This document shows positions 1-6,966 of a DNA stretch of 10,220 nt, piece by piece. The stretch is from Gallionella sp. UBA4737 (GTDB lineage Bacteria; Pseudomonadota; Gammaproteobacteria; Burkholderiales; Gallionellaceae): NCBI GenBank assembly GCA_002403995.1, contig DHIV01000002.1:1-10220 (forward strand). Direction: 5' to 3'. The notes below the pieces were generated by a model. That model did not search any database. It saw only the letters and a program-made list of their open reading frames with translations, and was not told where the DNA came from. Position numbers and translations under genes: made by a program. Numbering within the stretch: position 1 is the first letter of the stretch; each line of letters begins with the position of its first letter.

Positions 1-702
1 CCAGTGCAGGCTGATGTCGGGCTGTGGCGGGATCGGATAGCCCAGGTCCCGCATCACGCGTGCCGGCAATGACTCGAGTTGCCAGCCGGATATGTCCCGG
101 CTCAATTCATATTTCCGCGCGATGCCGTCCGCATCCTCCGTCAAATTGATCAGCCCGACGCGCCACGATTCCGTGGCAATGGCTTGCGGCGGCAGTAAAA
201 TGGCGCGCGCGTTTGGGTCGGCACCGGGTGCATGGGGGATAGCTATGACTTTCGCCAGTTCGGCCAGCGGCACGCCCAGAACCTGGTTGCCTTCCAGCAG
301 TGCCATCGGAAAATACACGTAGCTCAGATTGTGCAGCACTTCGTTGAAGAACTGGTCGCTCTCGGGGCGATAGCGATCCGGTTCGCTGAACATAATGTCG
401 AACACGATCGCGCGCGGGTGTTGCCGCGCGATGCCTTGCAGCAACTCGCCGTGCACCGTGCGCGGCCATGGCCAGCTACCGGCCGTATCCTGCATCGCGG
501 CGAGACTGGCTTCGTCGATATCGACGATCACGATGTCGGGATCGGGGCTGAGCTTTTGTGCGACCTGGCGCACGAAAAGATCGCTGAGGCGGTTGTCGAG
601 CGCGCTGAACAGGTTCAGCCACGTGCTGTTAATTGCGATGAGCAAGACCGCGGCCAAGGCGATCAAATGGATGCGGGAGAGCGGTGAATGGGGCTGGTCC
701 AT
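1..702 (-). CDS. CHASE2-domain sensor protein, partial (C-terminal part beyond the window)
   Basis: I read 234 codons with no stop; the gene continues past the left edge. Residues about 11-28 form one hydrophobic segment, as expected for the N-terminal anchor of a CHASE2 protein, so the following domain should be extracytoplasmic. CHASE2 hallmarks are visible: DIVIVDIDEASL (56-67), WPWPR (77-81), IVFDIMFSE (99-107), and near the window edge RVGLINLTEDADG. In this family CHASE2 is a sensory input usually followed by further membrane helices and an adenylate/guanylate cyclase, GGDEF or histidine kinase output; that output is outside the window, so the signalling type is unknown. The start at 700-702 is chosen because an in-frame TAA lies about 30 bases upstream with no better start between; no clear Shine-Dalgarno is seen. 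It lies 54 bp after ygfZ on the same strand and may be cotranscribed with it. Confidence 0.85.
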   Translation of the reverse strand, partial: MDQPHSPLSRIHLIALAAVLLIAINSTWLNLFSALDNRLSDLFVRQVAQKLSPDPDIVIVDIDEASLAAMQDTAGSWPWPRTVHGELLQGIARQHPRAIVFDIMFSEPDRYRPESDQFFNEVLHNLSYVYFPMALLEGNQVLGVPLAELAKVIAIPHAPGADPNARAILLPPQAIATESWRVGLINLTEDADGIARKYELSRDISGWQLESLPARVMRDLGYPIPPQPDISLHW

Positions 703-756
703 GGAGGTGGCAATTAAATTTCGAATCAGGACTTATCGTTTGTTGAAATGTGGCGC

Positions 757-1812
757 TCAAGCATTTGGCAGCGGATAAGGCAGCGGCAAAAATTGCAGCT
801 CCTCACCTTGTAATGACTTCCAGTGCACGGCCTGCGTCTGCTGACTGGAAGTTTGTATCGATGCCAGCACGTCGTAACCGCTGCCCGGCGCTGGCGCTGC
901 ATTGACTATCATGCCGCTGGCCTGGCCTTCCATGTCCGCGCTGAACAATTCGTCGCCCGCTTGCGGCATGTCGCTGCCGTCCGGATGAACCGGGTAATCC
1001 AGATGCGCAAGATACATGCGGCGCTTCAGTTTGCCGAGATATTGCATGCGCGCCACGATTTCCTGCCCGGGATAGCAGCCTTTTTTGAAATTCACCCCGC
1101 CGAGGAGCTCAAGATTAACCATCTGAGCGACAAACTGTTCCTGGGTTGGCGGCAAGATGACGGGAATGCCGGAACGGATGTTGAGCCAGTCCCAGCAGGC
1201 GCTGCCAACTGGTTGCGCGTGTTGGCTGAGCGCCGTCCACAACACGGCGGCATGTGTTGCCGGGGTGTTGATCTGTAAACGCGTGTCGTTGATTCTTATT
1301 ATGCTGCCTTGTGGGTCGCAAAGTACGCCGAGCGGAGTTTGTGGAAGCTCCCGGAATTGCGTGCGCAACATCTCCTGCGCATTCGCGCCTGATAGCCCGA
1401 TTGAAATGATCTCGTCGCTGGCATCGGTAATTTTGACCTTGGCGCGCAGCACATACATGGACAGTTTTTTTCGTACCGGTTCGCACAGCGCGCGCGGCAG
1501 CTGCAGCAGATAGTCGTCGCCTTTGCGCCAGATAAGCGTGGTTGCCAGCATACGTCCCTTGGCGGTGTTGAAACTGCTGAGTTGCGCACGGGTGCTGCTG
1601 ACCTCGCGTATGTCATTGCTCAGCAGGTTTTGCAGGAACGATTGCGCTTCCTCGCCGGAGACGCGCAGCGTGCCGAACTGGCCCAAGTCGCACAATATCG
1701 TGTCTTGCCCGGTCGCATCCAGTTCGGCGGCGGGGTCGCCGAAGTGTTGTACTGTGCCCGCAGCTATGGTCGCGCCATGTATTGCGAGGAAATCTTGCCA
1801 GACTGGATTCAT
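757..1812 (-). CDS. ygfZ: YgfZ/GcvT-family folate-binding protein (iron-sulfur cluster maintenance)
   Basis: 351 residues, the normal length for YgfZ. The diagnostic family motif KGCYPGQE is at residues 244-251, containing the conserved cysteine (C246), followed by VARMQYLGKLKRR. The N-terminal half carries GcvT-like segments (LRVSGEEAQSFLQNLLSND, about 49-67; FNTAKGRMLA, 81-90). YgfZ proteins are soluble, bind tetrahydrofolate and help make or repair certain Fe-S enzymes; this role is known for the family and not shown here. The start is the first ATG and aligns with usual family N-termini, though its Shine-Dalgarno is weak. It is transcribed divergently from the substrate-binding protein gene across 111 bp and is followed closely by the CHASE2 gene. 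An Fe-S repair factor fits an organism rich in redox proteins, but the gene is common in proteobacteria. Confidence 0.93.
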   Translation of the reverse strand: MNPVWQDFLAIHGATIAAGTVQHFGDPAAELDATGQDTILCDLGQFGTLRVSGEEAQSFLQNLLSNDIREVSSTRAQLSSFNTAKGRMLATTLIWRKGDDYLLQLPRALCEPVRKKLSMYVLRAKVKITDASDEIISIGLSGANAQEMLRTQFRELPQTPLGVLCDPQGSIIRINDTRLQINTPATHAAVLWTALSQHAQPVGSACWDWLNIRSGIPVILPPTQEQFVAQMVNLELLGGVNFKKGCYPGQEIVARMQYLGKLKRRMYLAHLDYPVHPDGSDMPQAGDELFSADMEGQASGMIVNAAPAPGSGYDVLASIQTSSQQTQAVHWKSLQGEELQFLPLPYPLPNA

Positions 1813-1855
1813 GGTTGTTTTTGTCTCTAGAAGGGTTCTGGAAATTTTCTCGTAC

Positions 1856-1884
1856 AGTGTTGTTCAATAGCCTATCCATGTCAA
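1856..1884 (-). promoter_or_regulatory. Candidate sigma-70 promoter of ygfZ
   Basis: On the minus strand a perfect -35 TTGACA (1879-1884) is separated by 17 bases from AACACT (1856-1861), a poor -10 with three of six consensus bases. It would put the transcript start about 35-40 bases before the ygfZ ATG. The perfect -35 and ideal spacing are the support; the weak -10 is the doubt. Confidence 0.35.
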
Positions 1885-1886
1885 CT

Positions 1887-1916
1887 TTGGCCATGACGGC
1901 GCTATTCCGCTACACT
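1887..1916 (+). promoter_or_regulatory. Candidate promoter of the substrate-binding protein gene, possibly giving a leaderless mRNA
   Basis: TTGGCC (1887-1892), an 18-base spacer and TACACT (1911-1916) end 7 bases before the ATG at 1924. Transcription would then start at or next to the start codon. This fits the lack of any Shine-Dalgarno before that ATG. Both boxes are only partial matches, so the call is tentative. Confidence 0.3.
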
Positions 1917-1923
1917 TCGTTCC

Positions 1924-4221
1924 ATGAGAGTCATCGTTGCCTGCTTGCTGGCTGTATTGCTTTCCGCCTGTAACGGCGGATTGTGGAACAATCCTTATCC
2001 GGCATCGGACGAGGGGAAGTCCATTTTTTATACCGCCTTCACCGAACGCCCCAAGCACCTCGATCCGGCCCAAGCGTACAGCGAAAACGAATATGATCTT
2101 CTCGCGCAGATCTACGCGCCGCCGCTGCAATATCATTACCTCAAACGTCCTTATCAACTAGTGCCGCTGGCGGCAAGCGCAATGCCGACGGTGCGTTACC
2201 TGGACAAACACCGCCGCTCGTTGCCGGACACCACGCCTGCGGAAAAGATCGCCTTCAGTGTGTATGATATCCATATCAAGCCAAACATGCGTTATCAGCC
2301 GCATCCGGCGTTTGCCCGCGATGCACAGGGCAAGCCGGAGTATGGCCATCTCACGGCGGATGATTTGCGAGGTATCCATGCTTTGAGCGACTTCCCTCAC
2401 AGCGGGACACGTGTCGTCACGGCGGCGGATTATGCGTATCAGATCAAACGCCTTGCCCATCCGCAATTGCATCTGCCGATTTTCGGCGTGATGAGCGAAT
2501 ATATCGTCGGTCTGAAGGAATATGCCGCCACGCTGCAACAGGCGTTGCAGAAAAATCCCGATGCGTTCCTCGACCTGAACCAGTATCCGCTGCCAGGCGT
2601 GCAAGTGATAGACGAACACACTTACCGCATTGAGGTATATGGCAAGTATCCGCAATTCGCCTATTGGCTGGCGATGCCGTTCTTCGCGCCGATGCCGCCG
2701 GAGGCCGAGCGGTTCTACGCGCAGAAGGGGATGCATGAGCGCAACCTGATGCTGGATTGGTGGCCGGTGGGCAGCGGGCCGTATTACCTGTCCGAGAACA
2801 ATCCCAACCAGCGCATGGTGCTGACGCGCAATCCGTACTACGACAGCGAGACTTACCCGGTCGAAGGCGAAGCGGGCGATGCCGACGCCGGGTTGCTGGC
2901 CGATGCGGGTAAGCCGTTGCCGCTGATCGACAAGATCGTGTTCACGCGGGAGAAGGAAACCATTCCTTACTGGAACAAGTTTCTGCAGGGCTATTACGAT
3001 GCCTCCGGGATCAGTTCGGACAGTTTCGACCAGGCTGTCCAGGTCAATGTCGGCGGCGAGGCAACCGTGACCGATGCGATGAAAGCGCAGGGTATCAAGC
3101 TGTCCACTTCGGTGGCGACCTCAACCATGTATACCGGCTTCAACTGGCTCGATCCAGTTGTTGGCGGCGGCGGTTGCGACACGTTACTGATAAAACCATT
3201 AGCCAATCGACTAGGTGAGCAAACAACGCTCACCAAGTCGCTGGTTATGGTGAAGCCAGCCGATTGCGGGAGCTGCCGCCAATCTGCCCCATCTGTGAAA
3301 GGAGATGATGCGCAGACTTGCCGGGGCAGATATGAGCGCGCTCGTAAACTGCGGCAGGCGATTTCGATCGCAATGGACTTCGAGGAGTTCATCTCGATTT
3401 TTGCCAACGGGCGCGGCATCGCGGCACAGTCGCCGGTCCCGCCCGGCATCTTCGGCTACGGCGAGGGCGAGGCGGGCATCAATCACTATGTATACGACTG
3501 GGTGGATGGCGCGCCGAAACGCAAGTCCATCGAAACGGCCAAGCGTTTGCTTGCCGAAGCGGGTTACCCGAACGGCGTGGATGCGCAGACTGGCCAGCCG
3601 CTGGTGATCAATCTGGATACCACTGCGGGGGGAGTAGGGGACAAGTCGCGGATCGACTGGATGCGCAAACAGTTCGCCAAGATCAACGTGCAGCTGGAGG
3701 CGCGCAGCACCGACTACAACCGCTTTCAGGACAAGATCCGCAAGGGCGATACGCAGATGTTCTACTGGGGTTGGAATGCCGACTACCCCGATCCGGAAAA
3801 CTTCTTATTTCTGTTGAGCAGCGCGCAAGCCAAGGTGAGCAAGGGCGGCGAGAATGCCGCCAATTACAGCAATCCTGAATACGACCAATTGTTCGAGCAA
3901 ATGAAAAATATGGAAAACAGTCCGGCGCGCCAGGCCATCATCGATCGTATGCTGGAAATCGCGCGCCGCGATTCGCCTTGGCTGTGGGGCTATCATCCAA
4001 AAAATTATGTGTTGCAGCAGAGCTGGCTGAGCAATGTCAAAGCAAACGTGATGGCTAACAACAAGCTGAAATATTGGCGAGTGGATGCAAGGCGGCGCGA
4101 TGCGCTGCGCCGCGAATGGAATCAACCTGCGCGCTGGCCGCTTTGGCTGGGAACGGTTGTGTTGTTGCTGTTTGGTGTTTGGCTGTGGCATAAGTTGCGA
4201 CAGCGTGAGGAAGCGAAATGA
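1924..4221 (+). CDS. ABC transporter substrate-binding lipoprotein, family 5 (peptide/nickel class), with in-frame insert and C-terminal membrane anchor
   Basis: 765 residues, well above the 500-600 usual for family-5 binding proteins. Residues 1-15 are a lipoprotein signal ending in lipobox LSAC (C16); the next residue, N17, is not an inner-membrane retention Asp by the E. coli rule. Family segments include FTERPKHLDPAQAYSENEY, WWPVGSGPYYL (about 279-289), the RKLRQAISIAMDFEEF helix (474-489) and MFYWGWNADYPDPENF (612-627). These proteins capture oligopeptides or similar ligands outside the inner membrane and deliver them to DppB/DppC-type permeases. Residues about 417-469 do not fit the fold and coincide with a palindromic DNA insert; the flanks join sensibly across it. 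Residues 738-755 form a tryptophan-rich hydrophobic helix followed by a basic tail, suggesting a second membrane anchor. The substrate cannot be told. The likely partner permease starts at 9680, beyond the cytochrome island. Confidence 0.9.
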   Translation: MRVIVACLLAVLLSACNGGLWNNPYPASDEGKSIFYTAFTERPKHLDPAQAYSENEYDLLAQIYAPPLQYHYLKRPYQLVPLAASAMPTVRYLDKHRRSLPDTTPAEKIAFSVYDIHIKPNMRYQPHPAFARDAQGKPEYGHLTADDLRGIHALSDFPHSGTRVVTAADYAYQIKRLAHPQLHLPIFGVMSEYIVGLKEYAATLQQALQKNPDAFLDLNQYPLPGVQVIDEHTYRIEVYGKYPQFAYWLAMPFFAPMPPEAERFYAQKGMHERNLMLDWWPVGSGPYYLSENNPNQRMVLTRNPYYDSETYPVEGEAGDADAGLLADAGKPLPLIDKIVFTREKETIPYWNKFLQGYYDASGISSDSFDQAVQVNVGGEATVTDAMKAQGIKLSTSVATSTMYTGFNWLDPVVGGGGCDTLLIKPLANRLGEQTTLTKSLVMVKPADCGSCRQSAPSVKGDDAQTCRGRYERARKLRQAISIAMDFEEFISIFANGRGIAAQSPVPPGIFGYGEGEAGINHYVYDWVDGAPKRKSIETAKRLLAEAGYPNGVDAQTGQPLVINLDTTAGGVGDKSRIDWMRKQFAKINVQLEARSTDYNRFQDKIRKGDTQMFYWGWNADYPDPENFLFLLSSAQAKVSKGGENAANYSNPEYDQLFEQMKNMENSPARQAIIDRMLEIARRDSPWLWGYHPKNYVLQQSWLSNVKANVMANNKLKYWRVDARRRDALRREWNQPARWPLWLGTVVLLLFGVWLWHKLRQREEAK
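3161..3331. repeat. Palindromic element inserted in frame in the substrate-binding protein gene
   Basis: Two adjoining inverted-repeat structures span 171 bp (57 codons). The first, 3161-3282, has outer arms TTGGCGGC/GCCGCCAA and a core stem of 13 bases per arm with one mismatch (3208-3220 and 3228-3240) around a 7-base loop; the bases between pair only in part. The second, 3282-3331, has perfect 9-base arms ATCTGCCCC/GGGGCAGAT. The encoded stretch (about residues 413-470) holds four cysteines (C418, C448, C451, C466) and is unlike the surrounding family-5 sequence. The reading frame is kept. The likely identity is a small non-autonomous mobile repeat or miniature transposon; the exact ends are uncertain, and I do not recognise the family. 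Confidence 0.6.
4207..4221 (+). promoter_or_regulatory. Orphan translation start: Shine-Dalgarno and ATGA overlap at the end of the substrate-binding gene
   Basis: The last codons of the binding-protein gene read GAGGAAGCGAAATGA. AGGA lies 6 bases before an ATG that overlaps the TGA stop, the usual form of translational coupling to a next gene. The frame it opens gives only 47 codons (to 4361), crosses a terminator and resembles nothing. I infer that it once started the permease now found at 9680. Confidence 0.55.
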
Positions 4222-4254
4222 GCTTTACCGGAAGTGCGAAGTATTGCTACCGAG

Positions 4255-4282
4255 AAAAGGCCAGCTTCTGGCTGGCTTTTTT
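4255..4282. terminator. Bidirectional rho-independent terminator between converging units
   Basis: Stem GCCAGC (4260-4265), loop TTCTG, stem GCTGGC (4271-4276), then six T on the plus strand. On the minus strand the AAAA at 4255-4258 supplies a short T-run. It ends the binding-protein transcript from the left and can end the small membrane protein transcript from the right. Confidence 0.8.
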
Positions 4283-4314
4283 GTATGTGGGTGCCCGGCT
4301 TGAGCTGGTGCGGT

Positions 4315-4497
4315 TTACCTGTTGCGATAGGTGTAAGCAACTGTCCATGATCCTGCTGTAAGCAGCCAGGCGATGACCTTATAAACAGTCGCGTTGAATA
4401 TCAGCATGTCCATTTGCAGTATCACCGTGAAGGCGGTGATGTTGAAAGCCAGAATGGAAAAAAGAATAAAGAATGGATAAGGCAGCAGCTTGTTCAT
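4315..4497 (-). CDS. Small two-helix membrane protein, unknown function
   Basis: 60 residues with two hydrophobic stretches (about 7-27 and 38-56), a short charged N-terminus and a basic end (YTYRNR). This composition is unlikely to arise by chance in a noncoding frame. I do not recognise a family. An AGGAAG lies 11 bases before the chosen ATG, rather far. A closer ATG at about 4507 would sit nearer but opens a different, non-hydrophobic frame that stops after about 42 codons. The gene is last on the minus-strand run after the cytochromes, separated from the previous gene by a probable terminator, and is followed by the bidirectional terminator. A helper or subunit of a membrane redox complex is possible but unsupported. 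Confidence 0.55.
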   Translation of the reverse strand: MNKLLPYPFFILFSILAFNITAFTVILQMDMLIFNATVYKVIAWLLTAGSWTVAYTYRNR

Positions 4498-4608
4498 GGA
4501 CGGTCATTCTTCCTGTGTAATCGCAAGGAACAGACGGGAAAATCATACCTGCAATTCTATTCAGGATTTCCTGCGGTTTTGATTATTGCCAAGGGTCGCT
4601 TTCACCAG

Positions 4609-4633
4609 AAAACACGCCACCTTGTGGTGGCGT
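4609..4633 (-). terminator. Probable terminator after the upstream small membrane protein gene
   Basis: On the minus strand ACGCCACC, loop ACAA, GGTGGCGT (arms 4626-4633 and 4614-4621), an 8-bp perfect stem, is followed by GTTTTC. The T-run is short (four), so termination may be partial and allow read-through to the 4315-4497 gene. Confidence 0.55.
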
Positions 4634-4659
4634 TAAATCGCTTTGGGCCGTGCAGGGCC

Positions 4660-4842
4660 TTACTTGCTGCCGGAAGTTGGTTCAGGCGTATCCATCAGGC
4701 TGCCAGCCGCCAATCCAACCAGGACGATGCTTAAGAATACGCAAATTATCCCGAGTGTATGGCCAAACACAAATCCACCCAGCAACCACAAGATCACAGC
4801 CATCACTACCGATATAACAAGTGTGCGAATTTTTGAATCCAT
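4660..4842 (-). CDS. Small two-helix membrane protein, unknown function
   Basis: 60 residues: a charged start (MDSKIR), hydrophobic helices at about 6-24 and 29-49 joined by the short turn FGHT, and a polar tail (DTPEPTSGSK). A Shine-Dalgarno-like GAAAGG lies 7 bases before the ATG at 4840-4842. The pattern suggests a small inner-membrane protein with both ends on the same side. No family is recognised. It lies 154 bp downstream of cyt1 on the same strand, but a strong terminator lies between, so it may be transcribed separately. It has the same length and two-helix layout as the protein at 4315-4497, though their sequences show no clear similarity. Confidence 0.65.
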   Translation of the reverse strand: MDSKIRTLVISVVMAVILWLLGGFVFGHTLGIICVFLSIVLVGLAAGSLMDTPEPTSGSK

Positions 4843-4938
4843 GATGAACCTTTCATATTAAATGTCTGCTGGAACCAGATTTTTGTCCGCGCTGGTCAAA
4901 TGATAGCTCAATGTTCCCGAAAAATGTTAACAGAAAGC

Positions 4939-4964
4939 AAAAAAGTGTGCGATACAGGCCGCAC
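4939..4964 (-). terminator. Rho-independent terminator after cyt1
   Basis: On the minus strand GTGCGG (4959-4964), loop CCTGTA, TCGCAC (4947-4952; one G-T pair), then AC and six T (4939-4944). It lies 33 bp past the cyt1 stop and likely ends the cytochrome transcript. Confidence 0.65.
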
Positions 4965-4996
4965 TGCCCATATCATGGTTGACAGCAACCTCTTGA

Positions 4997-5647
4997 CTAC
5001 CGCGCGGAAATATACTCTGCCAGCGATTCGAGTTCCGCGTCCGTCAGAGATTTGGTAGTCTTATTCATAACGCCGTCAGGACTGTTGCTGCGATCGCCCT
5101 TCCTGAAGTTGATGAGTTGACGGCTCAGGTAATCCCTGTTCTGCCCGCCTATCACCGGAATCATCGAAGGATTGGGCTCCAGCCCTTTGCCGTTTGCACC
5201 GTGGCAATTGACACAGGCAATTATCTTTCTGGACATATCGCCGGTTAAGAATAAGTCCTTCCCGATCTGATTGTTTGTTGACCCGTCGCCTTTCATTTTA
5301 TTCCGGCTGGAGAAATATGCGGCGATATCGACAAGATCGTCATCGTTAACGGTCATCGCCAAGTCATTCATGATCGCGTGTTTGCGGATGCCTGCCTGGA
5401 AATTGCGGACTTGCTTTGTTATGTATCCCTCATTTTGTCCGGCAAGTTTCGGGACGAGTGTCGAGAGGCTGTTGCCATCCTCGCCGTGGCAGCCTTGGCA
5501 CAACAACGACTTGGCCTTGCCAGCCACCGGGTCGCCGGCGCGGGGCTGGATAGGCTTCGCGTTATCGTTTTGGGCAAATGCGGCCGCAGTTGTGAACAGT
5601 GCAACCATGGCCAGGCCAGCAGTTATATTATGATTCATCCGAAACAT
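4997..5647 (-). CDS. Diheme c4-like cytochrome c (cyt1 of the array)
   Basis: 216 residues, close to the classic cytochrome c4 length. A Sec signal peptide (about 1-26, ending AFA before QND) exports it to the periplasm. Two class I cytochrome c domains follow, with heme sites CQGCH (50-54) and CVNCH (145-149). Probable axial methionines are M93 or M98 and M194, at the usual place before LTDAELESLAEYIS. The repeated pattern PKLAGQ...Y and PVIGGQ...YL is typical of c4. A Shine-Dalgarno AGGAGA lies before the ATG. This is the most compact member: it lacks the spacer between signal peptide and first heme domain that cyt2, cyt3 and cyt5 carry. It is the last cytochrome of the array and is followed by a terminator. 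It is a periplasmic electron carrier; its redox partners are unknown. Confidence 0.92.
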   Translation of the reverse strand: MFRMNHNITAGLAMVALFTTAAAFAQNDNAKPIQPRAGDPVAGKAKSLLCQGCHGEDGNSLSTLVPKLAGQNEGYITKQVRNFQAGIRKHAIMNDLAMTVNDDDLVDIAAYFSSRNKMKGDGSTNNQIGKDLFLTGDMSRKIIACVNCHGANGKGLEPNPSMIPVIGGQNRDYLSRQLINFRKGDRSNSPDGVMNKTTKSLTDAELESLAEYISAR

Positions 5648-5793
5648 GCCATTCTCCTCATGTCATTTGGTTTTTTTCAATACAGCGTTGGGGTTTTGGC
5701 AACCGCGGCTACTCCAAAACAGCTTTCTATGCGGCACTGCATTCCCGGCTCGGTGATGTTCTGGAATCCGGATGAGTCCAGCATCTTCCCCTG

Positions 5794-6492
5794 CTACTGT
5801 GCCGAAATATACTCTGCCAAAGATTCGATTTCGGAGTCAGTCAGCGAGCTGGTAATCCGGTTCATTATGCCGTTGGGACTGTTGGTACGATAGCCGTCCC
5901 TGAAATTAGTGAGTTGTCTGCGAATGTAATCCTTTTGCTGGCCGCCGATCACCGGGAACATGGAGATTTTAGACTCCAGCCCCTTGCCCCTCACGCCGTG
6001 GCAGTTTACGCAGCCGAGCCTCATTTTGGATAAATCGCCGTGCAGAAATATTTCCTCTCCGGTCGGGTTGCCTGGGCCGTCGCCCTCCATTTTATTCTGG
6101 CGGGCAAAATAGGCGGCAATGTCGGCCAGATCCTGGTCGTTAGCGATGGTCGCCGCCATGGCGTTCATGATCTGGTGTGAACGGATGCCGGCCTGGTAAT
6201 TGCGGATTTCCTTCTCGATGTAGTTGGCGTATTGTCCGGCGAGCTTGGGAATCAGGCCCTCCATGCTGATGCCGTACTCCCCGTGGCAGCCTTGGCACAA
6301 TTGCGATTTTTCCCTGCCAGCGACCGGATCGCCGGAACCGCTGCGCAGTTTGATTGCTGCGGCATTGTCTACGTCTGCTTCGATGATCCCCTTGAGCGGA
6401 TTGGCAGTGTCGCCTTCGGCAGATGCGGCAGTGGCTACGAGCAGAGCGGCCAGTGTCAGGCCGGTGGCAATGTAGCTGTTACAGTTGAACAT
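5794..6492 (-). CDS. Diheme c4-like cytochrome c (cyt2 of the array)
   Basis: 232 residues. The signal peptide (about 1-25, ending ASA before EGD) is followed by a roughly 30-residue acidic/polar spacer, then CQGCH (66-70) and CVNCH (161-165). Probable axial methionines are M109 or M112 and M210. It is closest to cyt3: both share IRSHQIMNAM-like, GLIPKLAGQYA and SMFPVIGGQQKDYIRRQL segments, and an identical 23-base DNA stretch (6239-6261 here, 7409-7431 in cyt3). AGGAGA before the ATG fixes the start. A plausible promoter lies directly upstream, so this gene may start its own transcript despite being inside the array. The cysteine at residue 4 lies in the signal peptide and is not a lipobox. 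It should be a periplasmic electron-transfer protein. Confidence 0.92.
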   Translation of the reverse strand: MFNCNSYIATGLTLAALLVATAASAEGDTANPLKGIIEADVDNAAAIKLRSGSGDPVAGREKSQLCQGCHGEYGISMEGLIPKLAGQYANYIEKEIRNYQAGIRSHQIMNAMAATIANDQDLADIAAYFARQNKMEGDGPGNPTGEEIFLHGDLSKMRLGCVNCHGVRGKGLESKISMFPVIGGQQKDYIRRQLTNFRDGYRTNSPNGIMNRITSSLTDSEIESLAEYISAQ

Positions 6493-6966
6493 GCCAATCT
6501 CCTGTTGTTATAGTGATGCACATAAGCAACTATTTCTCCTAATCGTTGCCGTGTCAACATAAGGTTCACTTGTCATAGGATAGCAAATTGGCAGTCCGTA
6601 TTTATGCCATTCCGAAAAAAAGTTGCTTATAGCGGGCTTGGTGCTTAAAGGAGATTCGGGTGGCAAGTTTCGGAGAAGCATAAGGAGGAGGGAAGGTGGC
6701 GGCTGGCTGCGTACGTTGCGCCACGACTTATACATATGCAGACCAGCTTGAAACATACCCAACCATGGACGTTGCGAGGGATTAGCACCCCAGAAATATC
6801 ACGGCTCGACATCGCGATTATGGATTTTTTGGTGGGCACGACTCAAGCATCGCCGGCTGATTTTGAAGGCAGACTTTATCCATGTTGCCGATTTCAGCGA
6901 TTCGCGGGAGCGGATGAAATTTGTATTTTTTGTCCGCTTCGTTAAAACGTTTCCATGATTATCGTG
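6493..6966. other. 474-bp gap between cyt3 and cyt2 without a convincing gene
   Basis: Short open frames of up to 84 codons exist on both strands here, but none shows a signal peptide, heme motif, membrane helix or other recognisable feature. The end near cyt2 holds its candidate promoter. The end near cyt3 holds a loose hairpin, AGCGGA...TCCGCT (about 6909-6940), which could be a poor terminator. A GTGGCG...CGCCAC inverted repeat lies near 6695-6723. The gap is much longer than the other intergenic spaces of the array (102-158 bp) and could hold decayed sequence or an undetected small RNA; I see no proof of either. Confidence 0.4.
6529..6557 (-). promoter_or_regulatory. Candidate promoter of cyt2
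   Basis: On the minus strand a perfect -35 TTGACA (6552-6557), a 17-base spacer and AATAGT (6529-6534; four of six) stand 37 bases before the ATG. The -10 lies inside a block (AAATAGTTGC, 6526-6535) that is repeated before cyt5. Confidence 0.45.

Noticed and set aside
107..687. Several open frames of 100-150 codons on both strands near the left edge
   Set aside because: The minus-strand frame from 702 gives a clear CHASE2 domain, which explains the region; the others are shadows.
2158..2736. A 192-codon open frame on the minus strand
   Set aside because: Fully inside the binding-protein gene, rich in Arg and His as in typical shadow frames, with no domain.
3161..3282. Integron attC site as an explanation for the palindrome
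   Set aside because: The RYYYAAC and GTTRRRY end boxes of attC are not seen, and no integrase is nearby.
4218..4361. A 47-codon frame beginning at the ATGA overlap
   Set aside because: It crosses a strong terminator, overlaps the end of the minus-strand small gene and shows no protein-like pattern; it is kept only as evidence of a lost downstream start.
6508..6945. Small open frames in the gap between cyt3 and cyt2
   Set aside because: Short, overlapping on both strands, and without Shine-Dalgarno, helix or motif support.
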